Below the pieces are notes generated by a model. The model did not search any database. It saw nothing but the letters and a program-made list of their open reading frames with translations, and was not told the origin of the DNA. 64,000 nucleotides of DNA, taken from assembly GCF_030580955.1 (NCBI RefSeq), contig NZ_JAUQON010000007.1, forward strand, positions 124,001 through 188,000. The letters are read 5' to 3'. A program made the position numbers and the translations under genes. How positions within the stretch are numbered: position 1 is the stretch's first letter; each line of letters begins with the position of its first letter. This DNA comes from Hymenobacter convexus (GTDB lineage: Bacteria; Bacteroidota; Bacteroidia; Cytophagales; Hymenobacteraceae). Of this stretch, positions 1-8,762 are shown in pieces.

Positions 1-320
1 TGTGTGCCGAGCGAGCCCACTTTCAGGGTCTGAATCGGAATCTTGAGGTAGTCAATCGGCGAGGCCGGCGAGGCGAAGTGCAGGATGTAGTCCAACTTGC
101 CGGGCACGAATACGAACTTGCTCACGTCGGCCTGATGGAACTCGAAATCGGGCCGGCCAAACAGGTGCTCAATGTTCTGGAGCGAACCCGTAATCAGGTT
201 GTCCATGGCAATGACGTGGTAGCCTTCCTTCAGGAACCGGTCGCAGAGGTGCGAGCCCAGAAAACCGGCTCCGCCGGTAATCAGGATGCGTTTTTTTTCT
301 TCGGTGGTATTGTCAGTCAT
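1..320 (-). CDS. uxs: UDP-glucuronate decarboxylase (UDP-xylose synthase), N-terminal part
   Basis: The gene starts at the ATG complementary to 318-320 and runs off the left edge, leaving about 106 residues. The visible part is an extended short-chain dehydrogenase Rossmann fold: RILITGGAGFLGSHLCDRFL carries the GxxGxxG NAD-binding loop, followed by a DN after the second strand and LHFASPASPIDYLK, which is typical of UDP-glucuronate decarboxylases. The family oxidises and decarboxylates UDP-glucuronate to UDP-xylose. The next gene upstream on the same strand makes UDP-glucuronate, which supports this over a generic epimerase. The catalytic Tyr-x-x-x-Lys lies outside the window, so activity cannot be checked. 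Confidence 0.85.
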   Translation of the reverse strand, partial: MTDNTTEEKKRILITGGAGFLGSHLCDRFLKEGYHVIAMDNLITGSLQNIEHLFGRPDFEFHQADVSKFVFVPGKLDYILHFASPASPIDYLKIPIQTLKVGSLGT

Positions 321-330
321 AAATTTTTCT

Positions 331-438
331 TGTCATCCTGAGCGCAGCGAAGGACCTTCTCACGTCCGCGAGCCCGGGTAAATGGTAATCCTGAGAGGTG
401 CAGCGGTGATAAGGTCCTTCGCTGCGTTCAGGATGACA
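331..438. repeat. REPIN-like inverted repeat, type A (copy 1)
   Basis: The left arm starts TGTCATCCTGAGCGCAGCGA and the right arm is its near reverse complement ending CAGGATGACA, separated by a GC-rich centre. Within each arm TCCT and AGGA can pair, so each arm is also a small hairpin. It lies between ugd and uxs. The centre contains a degraded partial copy (AATCCTGAGAGGTGCAGCGG). The same family recurs at 32114 and 59899. Confidence 0.85.
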
Positions 439-450
439 GCTATGGTTTGG

Positions 451-1794
451 TTACGCCTTCACCGGCTCCTTATGGTCGGTTTTCACGCCAATGCAATGGT
501 AGGCAAAGCCGATGGCTTTCAACTCGCTGGCTTCGTAGATGTTGCGGCCATCGAAAATGACTTTCTGCTTCATCAGGCGGGCCACCACGTCGAAATTGGG
601 CGAACGGAAATCGGGCCATTCCGTCACCACCAGCAGGGCGTCGGCGTCGATGAGGGCGGCAAACTCGTCCTTGGCATAGGTGATGCTGTCGCCCAGCGTG
701 TGCTCGGCTTCCTTCATGGCCACGGGGTCGTAGGCCGTTACGGTGCAGCCGGCAGCCAGCAACTTTTCGATGATGACGAGAGAAGGGGCTTCGCGCATGT
801 CGTCGGTCTTGGGCTTGAAGGACAAGCCCCAGATGGCGATTTTCAGGCCCCGCAGGTCGCCGCCGAAATGGCGGCTTACTTTGTTGAAGAGCACCGATTT
901 CTGGTCCTCGTTCACGCTTTCCACGGCTTTGAGCACCTGCATCTGGTAGCCGTTGTCTTCGGCCGTTTTGATGAGGGCTTTCACGTCTTTGGGAAAGCAG
1001 GAGCCGCCGTAACCAATGCCGGGGTAAATGAACTTGGTGCCAATGCGGGCGTCGGAGCCGATGCCCTGGCGCACCTTGTTTACGTCGGCGCCCATGATTT
1101 CGCACAGGTTGGCCACGTCGTTCATGAAGCTGATTTTGGTGGCCAGCATGGAGTTGGCCGCGTATTTCGTCATCTCCGCCGATGGAATGTCCATAAAGAT
1201 GATGGGGTGGCCATTCAGCAGGAAGGGCTTGTAGAGGCGGCGCATCACCTCCTCGGCGCGCTCCGACGACACGCCCACCACAATGCGGTCGGGCTTGAGG
1301 AAGTCGTCGATGGCGGCACCTTCCTTCAGGAATTCGGGATTAGAGGCCACGTCGAACTCGATGTCGGCACCGCGCTTGGCTAGAGCTTGCTCGATTTCGG
1401 TGCGCACCTTGGCGGCCGTGCCCACGGGCACCGTGCTCTTGGTCACGATGACGCCGTAGCTGTTCATGTTTTCGCCAATGGCGCGGGCCACGGCCAGCAC
1501 GTATTTCAGGTCGGCCGAGCCGTCTTCGCCGGGGGGGGTGCCCACGGCGATGAACGCCACGTCGCAATCCTTGATGGCTTCGCCGATGTTGGTGGAAAAG
1601 TGCAGGCGGCCCTTTTCCACGTTACGGCTCACCATTTCTTCCAGGCCCGGCTCGTAAATCGGCAAGATGCCTTGGTGCAGGTTGTCGATTTTCTTTTGGT
1701 CGATGTCGATGCACGTCACGTCAATGCCGACTTCAGCAAAGCACGTTCCTGTTACCAAGCCAACGTAGCCAGTGCCTACAATTGCAATCTTCAT
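451..1794 (-). CDS. ugd: UDP-glucose 6-dehydrogenase
   Basis: A 447-residue protein of normal family length. MKIAIVGTGYVGLVTG at the N-terminus is the NAD-binding GxGxxG loop. The catalytic cysteine sits in GYGGSCFPKD (Cys about residue 266), and the conserved Lys of the NSMLATK helix is about residue 220. The enzyme oxidises UDP-glucose twice to UDP-glucuronate, which feeds the decarboxylase encoded just downstream (1-320). It lies third of four in a leftward run that starts with asparagine synthase. There are about 100 bases to the preceding glycosyltransferase gene and 130, filled by a type A repeat, to uxs, so it may be read with either or partly uncoupled from both. Confidence 0.95.
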   Translation of the reverse strand: MKIAIVGTGYVGLVTGTCFAEVGIDVTCIDIDQKKIDNLHQGILPIYEPGLEEMVSRNVEKGRLHFSTNIGEAIKDCDVAFIAVGTPPGEDGSADLKYVLAVARAIGENMNSYGVIVTKSTVPVGTAAKVRTEIEQALAKRGADIEFDVASNPEFLKEGAAIDDFLKPDRIVVGVSSERAEEVMRRLYKPFLLNGHPIIFMDIPSAEMTKYAANSMLATKISFMNDVANLCEIMGADVNKVRQGIGSDARIGTKFIYPGIGYGGSCFPKDVKALIKTAEDNGYQMQVLKAVESVNEDQKSVLFNKVSRHFGGDLRGLKIAIWGLSFKPKTDDMREAPSLVIIEKLLAAGCTVTAYDPVAMKEAEHTLGDSITYAKDEFAALIDADALLVVTEWPDFRSPNFDVVARLMKQKVIFDGRNIYEASELKAIGFAYHCIGVKTDHKEPVKA

Positions 1795-1894
1795 ATATGA
1801 TTCAGAAAAAATGAAAGGTTAAGTTCGAAAGTAATCAATCTGTTGACGTTAGTCCTCGTCGACACGACATTGGTCTTCGGCCGACTTTGACGGA

Positions 1895-3469
1895 CTATTC
1901 AGTCACGATTTGATACTTGTATTGTGCTTTTTGAAGCAACTCACGCTCTTGAATATTGTAACCCTCAAACTGATACGGTTTGAAATTGATAAAGTGCGGC
2001 GCAGAGTACAGCACTTTGTTCCTTTTATTGAGCAGTGGGTTGGGACCGGGAATAACGCGAATCGGGAAAAGGAATGCAAAATTCACCAGCGCGGTGGTGT
2101 CCTGCTTCAGACTGGCAGGTGATTTCGTGGTTGCCCACCGTGGCTGCGGCATATCGTATTTCAGGCCCGGTGATGCGCCTATTTCGTTGAAATAAGAAAA
2201 CTGCTCACCGGCATAATTATTCGAATACCGACTATATAGCAGGTCAAAAGGATATTCTACCTTTTGATAACTGAAAAAGAAAACCGCAAACGAAACTACG
2301 GCCAACACACCAACCGATGCCATAGCATAGTCGCCAAGCTTGTTGCTTAGCAAATGCTTGACGCCGTAAACTGCCGCAATCACCATGAACGGAATAAAAT
2401 GATGCGTTAGCCGTCCGTAGAAAACCATTTTATGCAGGAAAAATGTCGCGGTGGCATGAAGCAGAAAAAAACCGAGAGCCGTGAAAACCAGGATATCCAG
2501 GTCACTACTCATCGCCAAAAATTTAAGTTTGTAAGAAATAAGGTTTCTTACAAACAGCACAAAGTAGATGCTGAACATGATTATCAAAACAACACCCAGA
2601 ATGCCTTCTACCTGAGCCAAGTACTTGAAAAGAAAAGAATACCCCTCTTCGTAGCTTCCCTGGTCGATGGTATGGGCTAGGTGAAAACTCGACAGCAGGT
2701 ACGATTTGCCGCCTGCTCTCGACAGCAACTCAAAAAAGGAGAGCACTGCTGAACCACCTATCGCATAAGCAACGAAGCAATCCAGCTTCTCTTTAACAAA
2801 AGTCAGGGGAGCATCCCATTGAATTAGCAGTGCAAAAGCCAAAAACGGCGCCATGTAAAAGCCCGGATATATCGCTATCAGCAGAGCGGACAGTGCCCCA
2901 ACCAAGGCGTAATCTTTTCGGTTAATAACCGCCTCTCTTCTCCTTTTCAGCACATAATATACCAAGTAGAGCATTAGGCACAGTGCGGTGTCGTAGGGCA
3001 ATATGTGCCGAATGTAAATATTGCTATTTACGAGCGAGCCATAAATTAAAGTGGCAACTAAAGCGCTTGTTTTATCAGCGAGCAAGAGCAGACTGATTCT
3101 ATAAAACAAGAACAAGGATATAGAAACGATGATGCAGTTGAATAAAACCGGAATAATCAATGAATCCGGGTTATTCGTATTCAGTCCAAACATCGAAAAC
3201 GCACCCTCCTGCAGAAGAGCGGGCAACAATCTAACCAAGGCATCGCCTGGGCGCCCATAAGTACCGGAAAGCTCATGAAAGAAGAGTTGCACGTTCCCAT
3301 GCATTAAATACTCTGCTGCCTTTAACGAGTTGTAATACCTCGTTTCATCGGGGAACATCATTGCTCCCTTTCCAACAAGAAAAAACCGTGCTACTGAAAT
3401 AACCAATATAGCGATGGTAATTCCTGCTATCAACGACCGGTTTTGCTTATTTTGTATAGCGTAAGCCAT
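1895..3469 (-). CDS. Multi-spanning membrane glycosyltransferase-like protein (GT-C/ArnT-PMT type)
   Basis: A 524-residue polytopic membrane protein. About ten hydrophobic stretches are visible, beginning with SLIAGITIAILVISVARFFL near residue 12. A first extracytoplasmic loop carries FPDETRY, the acidic D-E pair seen in GT-C (GT39/GT83) enzymes that use polyprenyl-phosphate sugars, followed by a Y-x-R-P-G-D element. The family transfers sugars from lipid carriers outside the inner membrane. The neighbouring gene is a dolichyl-phosphate-mannose-synthase-like GT2 that could make such a donor. The gene is clearly more AT-rich than ugd and asnB on either side, suggesting acquisition as part of a variable glycan module. 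Acceptor and sugar cannot be deduced. Confidence 0.7.
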   Translation of the reverse strand: MAYAIQNKQNRSLIAGITIAILVISVARFFLVGKGAMMFPDETRYYNSLKAAEYLMHGNVQLFFHELSGTYGRPGDALVRLLPALLQEGAFSMFGLNTNNPDSLIIPVLFNCIIVSISLFLFYRISLLLLADKTSALVATLIYGSLVNSNIYIRHILPYDTALCLMLYLVYYVLKRRREAVINRKDYALVGALSALLIAIYPGFYMAPFLAFALLIQWDAPLTFVKEKLDCFVAYAIGGSAVLSFFELLSRAGGKSYLLSSFHLAHTIDQGSYEEGYSFLFKYLAQVEGILGVVLIIMFSIYFVLFVRNLISYKLKFLAMSSDLDILVFTALGFFLLHATATFFLHKMVFYGRLTHHFIPFMVIAAVYGVKHLLSNKLGDYAMASVGVLAVVSFAVFFFSYQKVEYPFDLLYSRYSNNYAGEQFSYFNEIGASPGLKYDMPQPRWATTKSPASLKQDTTALVNFAFLFPIRVIPGPNPLLNKRNKVLYSAPHFINFKPYQFEGYNIQERELLQKAQYKYQIVTE

Positions 3470-3527
3470 TTATTTTATTTTTAGGCTGCGCCATGAACAG
3501 GTGCAACACATGGGGAAATAGCAACGC

Positions 3528-4241
3528 CTACGACTTAAACAAACCAAATTTTACAATGCAGTAAATTGCTCTGAAACCATCACGCCATCCAATTTTTTTC
3601 CCCTCTGCATAGGTGCGGCCATAATAGCTTATCCCTACCTCGTATATCCTGACATCTGGTACGCGAGCAACTTTTGCTGTCACCTCAGGCTCAAATCCAA
3701 ACCGGTTCTCAACCAAAGTGAGGCCTTGAATGATGTCGCGCCGAAACAACTTATAGCAAGTCTCCATATCCGTGAGGTTCAGATTGTTGAAGGCATTGGA
3801 AAGTTGCGTCAACCATTTGTTGCCGATGCTGTGCCAGAAGAATAAGATGCGGTGCGGACGGCCGCCCATAAATCGGGAGCCAAACACTACGTCCGCAAAG
3901 CCTTTCAGCACCGGGCGCAACATCACGTTATATTCTTCCGGGTCGTATTCCAAATCAGCATCCTGGATGATAACATAATCGCCAGTAGCCACCCGAATAC
4001 CCGTATGCAGGGCTGCTCCCTTGCCCATATTCACGGCATGCGCATGGTATGTAATTGGCAACTCTGGGTTTTCACGCATGTACCGGTGTACAGCTTCTTC
4101 TGTATTATCTTTTGAACAATCGTTCACGATAATAATCTCTTTGTCTACGCCGCCTATCAATTGCACATTTGCAATCAAATTCAAAATTTCATGAATCGTT
4201 GGACCCTCGTTGTAGGCAGGAATGACAATAGAAAGTTTCAT
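3528..4241 (-). CDS. Family 2 glycosyltransferase, polyprenyl-phosphate sugar synthase-like
   Basis: A 237-residue GT-A fold protein. SIVIPAYNEGPTIHEIL opens the nucleotide-binding domain, NDCSKDNTEE follows, and QDADLEYDPEEY supplies the metal-binding DxD. The length and the GKGAALHTGI motif match DPM1/ArnC-like enzymes that move a sugar from a nucleotide donor to a polyprenyl phosphate. No C-terminal membrane segments are present, so it resembles the soluble DPM1 type. It sits 58 bases upstream of the GT-C-like gene, a plausible donor-maker and user pair. It is AT-richer than asnB and ugd, like its partner. Confidence 0.85.
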   Translation of the reverse strand: MKLSIVIPAYNEGPTIHEILNLIANVQLIGGVDKEIIIVNDCSKDNTEEAVHRYMRENPELPITYHAHAVNMGKGAALHTGIRVATGDYVIIQDADLEYDPEEYNVMLRPVLKGFADVVFGSRFMGGRPHRILFFWHSIGNKWLTQLSNAFNNLNLTDMETCYKLFRRDIIQGLTLVENRFGFEPEVTAKVARVPDVRIYEVGISYYGRTYAEGKKIGWRDGFRAIYCIVKFGLFKS

Positions 4242-4285
4242 AAGCGGTGTTTCGGTACGGTATTATTTGGAGGAGTTGAATTTAA

Positions 4286-6190
4286 TTAAGCCATGTACTG
4301 CTTCCACCAGGTCTGGAACACGATGAGGCCCCAGATGCGGGCGTGCACATCGCCGGGGCTGCGCGAGAAGAGCTGCGTTTTCAGGGCCCGAATGGCGTCC
4401 ACGTCGAAAATGCCTTGGGCCTCGATGAAGTCGTCGCGCAGCAGGTCGTTTTCGATGAGGCCGCGCAGCTCGCCGCGCATCCACTTCAGCAGGGGCACTT
4501 CGAAGCCGTGCTTGGGCCGGTCGTAAAGCTCGGCGGGCAGCTCGGAGCGGAAGGCGTCCTGCACGATGCGCTTCTTCATCGTGGCGTCGACCTTGCTGGT
4601 GACGGGGATAGAAAAGGCGAAATTGACCACTTTGTAGTCGAGGAAGGGCGTGCGCACTTCCAGCGAATTGGCCATGCTCATCAGGTCGACTTTCGTGAGC
4701 ATGTCGTAGGGCAGCACCAGCTTCATGTCGGTGAGCAGCACCTCGTTGAGGTCGCCGTCGGCGTGCAGGTCTTCCAGAATGTCTTTGCGGCGCTTGGCGG
4801 CGGCTTTCTTGCCCACCTTGCGGCGGCTGGCGGCGCTGAGCAGGCTGCGGGCATCGCTGGCCGAGGCAAAGCTGGCCCAATCCCAGTACCGGTCTTTCAC
4901 GCCGGCCGTCATGCCGCGGGCGAAGCGCTGGAGCTGCCGCACGCGGTTGCCCAGGAAGCTGTTGCGCGACTTGGGCAGCGCGTCCCACACAAAGCCCAGG
5001 GCCGTGACGGCTTCGGCCTTCACGCCGCCCTGGCGCACCTTGAACTCGCCCATGTGCTTGTTGTAGCCGCCGAACATCTCGTCGGCGCCGTCGCCGCTCA
5101 GGGCCACGGTCACCTTCTGGCGGGTGCGCTGGCTGAGGATGTACACGGCCAGGGCCGAGGAGTCGGCAAACGGCTCGTCGAGGTAATCCAACATGCTGTG
5201 GATGTGCTCGTAGAGGTCGTCGTTGGTGAGCGAGAAAACCGTGTGGTTGGTCTTGTGGCGCTCGGCCACGAGGTTGGCGTACTTGGTTTCGTCGAAGAAC
5301 GGCTCGTCTTTGAAGCCGATGCTGAACGTATTGAGGTGCGGGGTGTGGCGGGCGGCCAGCGCGGTGATGACGCTGGAGTCGATGCCGCCGCTGAGGAAGG
5401 CGCCCAAGGGCACGTCGGCCACGAGGCGGCGCTGCACGGCGCCGTCCATCAGCTCCACCAGCTTATGCTGCTGCTGCTCGTAGCTGAGCTTGTTTTTGGC
5501 GACCTTTTTGGGGTCGTAGGGGATTTTGTACCAGGCTTTGCCCACCACTTTTCCGCCTTTGATGTAGAGGTAGTGGCCGGGCAGCAGCTTTTTCACGCCC
5601 TTGAAAATGCTGGCCGGACCGGGAATGTAGTTGAGCTGGAGGTACTGGCTCAGGGCAACATAGTCGAGCTTGCGGGGCACGCCCAGCGCCATCATCGACT
5701 TCATTTCCGAGGCGAAGAACAGCTTGTCCTCGTCGCGGTAAATGAGCAGGGGCTTCACGCCGAACCGGTCGCGGGCGATGAGTAGGGAGTTTTCCTCCTT
5801 GTCATAAATCGCGAAGCCGAAGAAGCCGTTGAGTTTCTTGATGAAGCTGCGGCCCTCGGTGATGTAGAGCTGCAGAATGACTTCCGTGTCGGTCTGGGAA
5901 TGGAACTTACAGCCGCGCTTGATGAGCTTTTCGCGCAGCTCGCGGTAGTTGAAGATTTCGCCGTTGAACACGATGGTGTAGCGGCCCGACTCGTCGGTCA
6001 TCGGCTGGTTGCCGTCGGCCGAGAGGTCGAGAATGGCCAGGCGGCGGAAACCCAGCCCGCACTGGTCGTATACGTAGTGGCCCTCCGAATCGGGACCGCG
6101 GCGAATGATGGCGTCGGTCGACGCCTGCAGGTTGGCCAGCGACTGGCGACCCGTTTCGGTAAAGGCAAATACTCCGGTTATTCCACACAT
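4286..6190 (-). CDS. asnB: Asparagine synthase (glutamine-hydrolysing)
   Basis: A 634-residue protein when started at the ATG complementary to 6188-6190. This start is required because the glutaminase nucleophile is Cys2 of MCGITGVFAF; the open frame extends 21 codons further upstream but would bury that cysteine. An N-terminal class II glutamine amidotransferase domain (to about residue 210) is followed by an ATP-pyrophosphatase domain with the SGGIDSS loop. It converts aspartate, glutamine and ATP to asparagine. In glycan clusters, paralogues of this family often amidate sugar acids, and its place at the head of a UDP-glucuronate/glycosyltransferase operon makes that an alternative. A TACTTTTG promoter element lies 9 bases before the start. 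Confidence 0.9.
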   Translation of the reverse strand: MCGITGVFAFTETGRQSLANLQASTDAIIRRGPDSEGHYVYDQCGLGFRRLAILDLSADGNQPMTDESGRYTIVFNGEIFNYRELREKLIKRGCKFHSQTDTEVILQLYITEGRSFIKKLNGFFGFAIYDKEENSLLIARDRFGVKPLLIYRDEDKLFFASEMKSMMALGVPRKLDYVALSQYLQLNYIPGPASIFKGVKKLLPGHYLYIKGGKVVGKAWYKIPYDPKKVAKNKLSYEQQQHKLVELMDGAVQRRLVADVPLGAFLSGGIDSSVITALAARHTPHLNTFSIGFKDEPFFDETKYANLVAERHKTNHTVFSLTNDDLYEHIHSMLDYLDEPFADSSALAVYILSQRTRQKVTVALSGDGADEMFGGYNKHMGEFKVRQGGVKAEAVTALGFVWDALPKSRNSFLGNRVRQLQRFARGMTAGVKDRYWDWASFASASDARSLLSAASRRKVGKKAAAKRRKDILEDLHADGDLNEVLLTDMKLVLPYDMLTKVDLMSMANSLEVRTPFLDYKVVNFAFSIPVTSKVDATMKKRIVQDAFRSELPAELYDRPKHGFEVPLLKWMRGELRGLIENDLLRDDFIEAQGIFDVDAIRALKTQLFSRSPGDVHARIWGLIVFQTWWKQYMA

Positions 6191-6199
6191 AGTCGGCCG

Positions 6200-6207
6200 C
6201 AAAAGTA
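6200..6207 (-). promoter_or_regulatory. Bacteroidota -7 promoter element before asnB
   Basis: On the minus strand this reads TACTTTTG, matching the TAnnTTTG consensus. It ends only 9 bases before the asnB ATG, so the transcript would be leaderless or nearly so. No convincing TTG element is visible at the usual -33 spacing. Confidence 0.5.
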
Positions 6208-6420
6208 CGACCCCGCAACCTAAAGGTCCGCAGCGGGGTATTGTCTGAACCACGGAATTATCGGATTCGCCGGATTTATCGGATTTCGTAGACGCAGATT
6301 GGTAGAGCAGGATTCGGCTTTACTGCTAACGCCGGGTGCTGAATGCGTGAACACGTAGCCCGGTTTTGATTCGTGATTTTCGACGGCCACTCCTTTTCAT
6401 CACCTCCTATTTTCTTTCCC

Positions 6421-6855
6421 ATGGACCTTAATGCGCAATTCCAGGCCGCGGCCGATAAAGTAAACAACCTGCCCGGCGACCAGGCCGCCCAGCACATGAA
6501 CGAGTTTTACGGCCTTTATAAGCAGGCCACCGAGGGCGACGTGAACATGCAGCCCGGCGAAGTCGATGCCAATTCTGCCGATAAAGCCAGCGGCCCCGCC
6601 GGCCTCTCGCAGGCCCAGTGGGACTCGTGGAACCAGTTCAAGGGCGTGTCGGAGGAGGAAGCCAAGCGCCGCTACGTGGCCAAGGCCGCTGAGGTAGCCG
6701 GCGCCAGCGGCACGGCCACCGAGGCCAGCGAAGTACCCACCGACGGCCAGACCGGCGCCCCCAAAACCACCGACCACGGCGGGCTACGGGGCGACATCAC
6801 GGCCGGCGCGCCCTACGGCGGCGAGGACAAGCTGAAAGGCCAGCAGGCGAAGTAA
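6421..6855 (+). CDS. Acyl-CoA-binding protein
   Basis: A 144-residue protein starting at MDLNAQFQAAADKVNNL; a 16-codon upstream extension is open but does not fit the family. The first 85 residues follow the ACBP four-helix pattern: YGLYKQATEGDVN (the Tyr-Lys pair that contacts the CoA phosphate) and then SQAQWDSWNQFKGVSEEEAK. ACBPs bind medium- and long-chain acyl-CoA in the cytosol and buffer its pool. A low-complexity Ala/Gly/Thr-rich tail of about 55 residues follows and is not part of the domain. The gene stands alone, with a strong terminator right after it. Confidence 0.85.
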   Translation: MDLNAQFQAAADKVNNLPGDQAAQHMNEFYGLYKQATEGDVNMQPGEVDANSADKASGPAGLSQAQWDSWNQFKGVSEEEAKRRYVAKAAEVAGASGTATEASEVPTDGQTGAPKTTDHGGLRGDITAGAPYGGEDKLKGQQAK

Positions 6856-6877
6856 TTCGCCGTTGCGAAACTCCATA

Positions 6878-6917
6878 AAAAAGGCTGGCTCTCTTTCGGG
6901 AGCCGGCCTTTTTTTAT
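6878..6917 (+). terminator. Rho-independent terminator after the ACBP gene
   Basis: A GGCTGGCTC / GAGCCGGCC stem with a short loop is followed by a run of seven T. It lies about 25 bases after the ACBP stop codon. Confidence 0.8.
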
Positions 6918-7026
6918 GCAGCAAGGACTCAACCAAAACTTGTGGAGGGGCCGACAGTTGGCAGGCCGTATCATTGCCTGATTAACCAGCCATCCTCCCT
7001 CCTACTCCGCCTTCGCTCACTTCCCA

Positions 7027-8679
7027 ATGGACCGTCGTCTTTTTCTGAATCAGGGCACGCGCGTGGCCCTTACCGCCGCCCTGCTGCCCGCCGTGGCCTG
7101 CCAGCCGACCACCGATAAGCCAGCAACTGGCGTACCGGCTGAAACACCAGCGACGGCAGACACGCCCGGTTCCGGCGGCGTTGCGAAGTTTGAGTTGGAT
7201 GAATTGACCGTGGCCGACTTGCAGGACCGCATGGCCAAGGGCACCGAAACGGCCCGTAGCTTGAGCGAGAAATACCTGGCCCGCATCAAGGCCCTGAACG
7301 AGGCCGGGCCGATGCTGCGCGCCGTCATCGAAACCAACCCGGAGGCACTGAATATTGCCGACGGCCTGGATAAGGAGCGCAAAGCAGGCAAGCTGCGCGG
7401 GCCGCTGCACGGCATTCCGGTGCTTATTAAAGACAATATTGACAGCGGCGACCAGATGATGACCACGGCCGGGGCCTCGGCGCTCATCGGGCACAAGGCG
7501 AAGCAGGACGCCTTTATCGTGCAGAAGCTGCGCGCCGCCGGGGCCGTGCTGCTGGGCAAAACCAACCTGAGCGAGTGGGCCAATTTCCGCTCCTCGCACT
7601 CGGTGAGCGGCTGGAGCAGCCGGGGCCGCCAGAGCCGCAACCCCTACGTGCTCGACCGCAGCACCAGCGGCAGCAGCTCGGGCTCGGGGGCGGCGGTGGC
7701 CGCTAATTTGTGCGCCGTGGCCATTGGGACCGAAACGGACGGTTCGGTGGTGTCGCCGGCTTCGTGCAACGGGCTGGTGGGTCTCAAGCCTACGGTGGGG
7801 CTGCTGAGCCGCAGCGGCATCATTCCGATTTCGAGCACGCAGGACACGGCCGGCCCCATGGCCCGCACCGTGCGCGACGCGGCTCTGCTCCTCGCTGCCC
7901 TGCAAGGCGTGGACCCCGCCGATGCGGCTCGGCTGCCCATTCCGGCCGGCACACCCACCGACTACACGTCTTTCTTGAAAGCCGATGCGCTGAAAGGGCA
8001 ACGGCTGGGCGTTGAAAAAGCCCACTTGAATGGCCCGCCCAAAGTGGCTGCGCTGCTGAAAGCTGCCGTGGCCGCGCTCAAAGCCCAGGGCGCCGAGGTG
8101 GTCGAAATTGAGTTGAACAAGCTGATAAACCCGCTGGGTGAGGCCGAATTTGATGTGCTGCTCTACGAGTTTAAGGACGGCGTGAACAAATACCTGGCGG
8201 GCGCGGACGCAACAGTGAAAAACCTGGCCGATGTCATTGCCTACAATAAAGCCCACGCCGCCGAGGCCATGCCCATTTTCGAACAGGAAACCCTGATTCG
8301 GGCCGAAGCCACCGACGGCCTGGGCAATGCCAAATACATGGCCGCCGTGCAGAAAACCGTGACTGGCGCCCGCCAGGCCATCGATGGCCTGCTGAAAACG
8401 CACCAGCTCACCGCCATTATCGGCGTAACGACCGGGCCGGCGTGGTGCATCGATTGGGCAAATGGCGACTACTCCACGGGCGTGGACTTCTCCTCCCCCG
8501 CCGCCATGGCCGGCTACCCGCACCTCACCGTGCCGATGGGGCAGGTGCTGGGGCTGCCGGTGGGGCTGTCGTTTGTGGGCTCGGCGTACCAGGAAGGACA
8601 GTTGCTGGGATTGGGCTACGCGTATGAGCAGTCCACGCACAAGCGGGCGGCGCCGAAATTCCTGCCGACGGTGGTATAG
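7027..8679 (+). CDS. Amidase-signature-family hydrolase, Tat-type lipoprotein
   Basis: A 550-residue protein. The N-terminus MDRRLFLNQGTRVALTAALL has a twin-arginine motif (RRLFLN) and ends in a lipobox LPAVAC, so it is predicted to be exported folded and lipid-anchored. The amidase signature triad is visible: Lys in GIPVLIKDNID (about residue 138), the cis-Ser in the glycine/serine-rich STSGSSSGSGAAV stretch, and the nucleophile Ser in TETDGSVVSPAS. The family hydrolyses linear amides; the substrate cannot be read from sequence. Exported amidase-signature proteins are common in Bacteroidota. It is monocistronic, flanked by terminators on both sides. Confidence 0.88.
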   Translation: MDRRLFLNQGTRVALTAALLPAVACQPTTDKPATGVPAETPATADTPGSGGVAKFELDELTVADLQDRMAKGTETARSLSEKYLARIKALNEAGPMLRAVIETNPEALNIADGLDKERKAGKLRGPLHGIPVLIKDNIDSGDQMMTTAGASALIGHKAKQDAFIVQKLRAAGAVLLGKTNLSEWANFRSSHSVSGWSSRGRQSRNPYVLDRSTSGSSSGSGAAVAANLCAVAIGTETDGSVVSPASCNGLVGLKPTVGLLSRSGIIPISSTQDTAGPMARTVRDAALLLAALQGVDPADAARLPIPAGTPTDYTSFLKADALKGQRLGVEKAHLNGPPKVAALLKAAVAALKAQGAEVVEIELNKLINPLGEAEFDVLLYEFKDGVNKYLAGADATVKNLADVIAYNKAHAAEAMPIFEQETLIRAEATDGLGNAKYMAAVQKTVTGARQAIDGLLKTHQLTAIIGVTTGPAWCIDWANGDYSTGVDFSSPAAMAGYPHLTVPMGQVLGLPVGLSFVGSAYQEGQLLGLGYAYEQSTHKRAAPKFLPTVV

Positions 8680-8701
8680 CAGCTGCGCGATGCCCCGGCA
8701 T

Positions 8702-8741
8702 AAAAAAACAGCCAACCCAATTTGGGTCGGCTGTTTTTTTG
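8702..8741. terminator. Bidirectional terminator between amidase and DUF4331 genes
   Basis: The stem ACAGCCAACCCA / TGGGTCGGCTGT has A-run and T-run flanks on opposite sides. It lies between two genes that converge on it, so it can serve both. Confidence 0.85.
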
Positions 8742-8762
8742 CCAAGCGTTACCGTTTCTAAG

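Noticed and set aside
6982..8745. 587-residue minus-strand ORF opposite the amidase gene
   Set aside because: It is the antisense shadow of a clear amidase-signature protein; high GC leaves the opposite strand open. Its translation is His/Arg/Gly-rich with no family motif.
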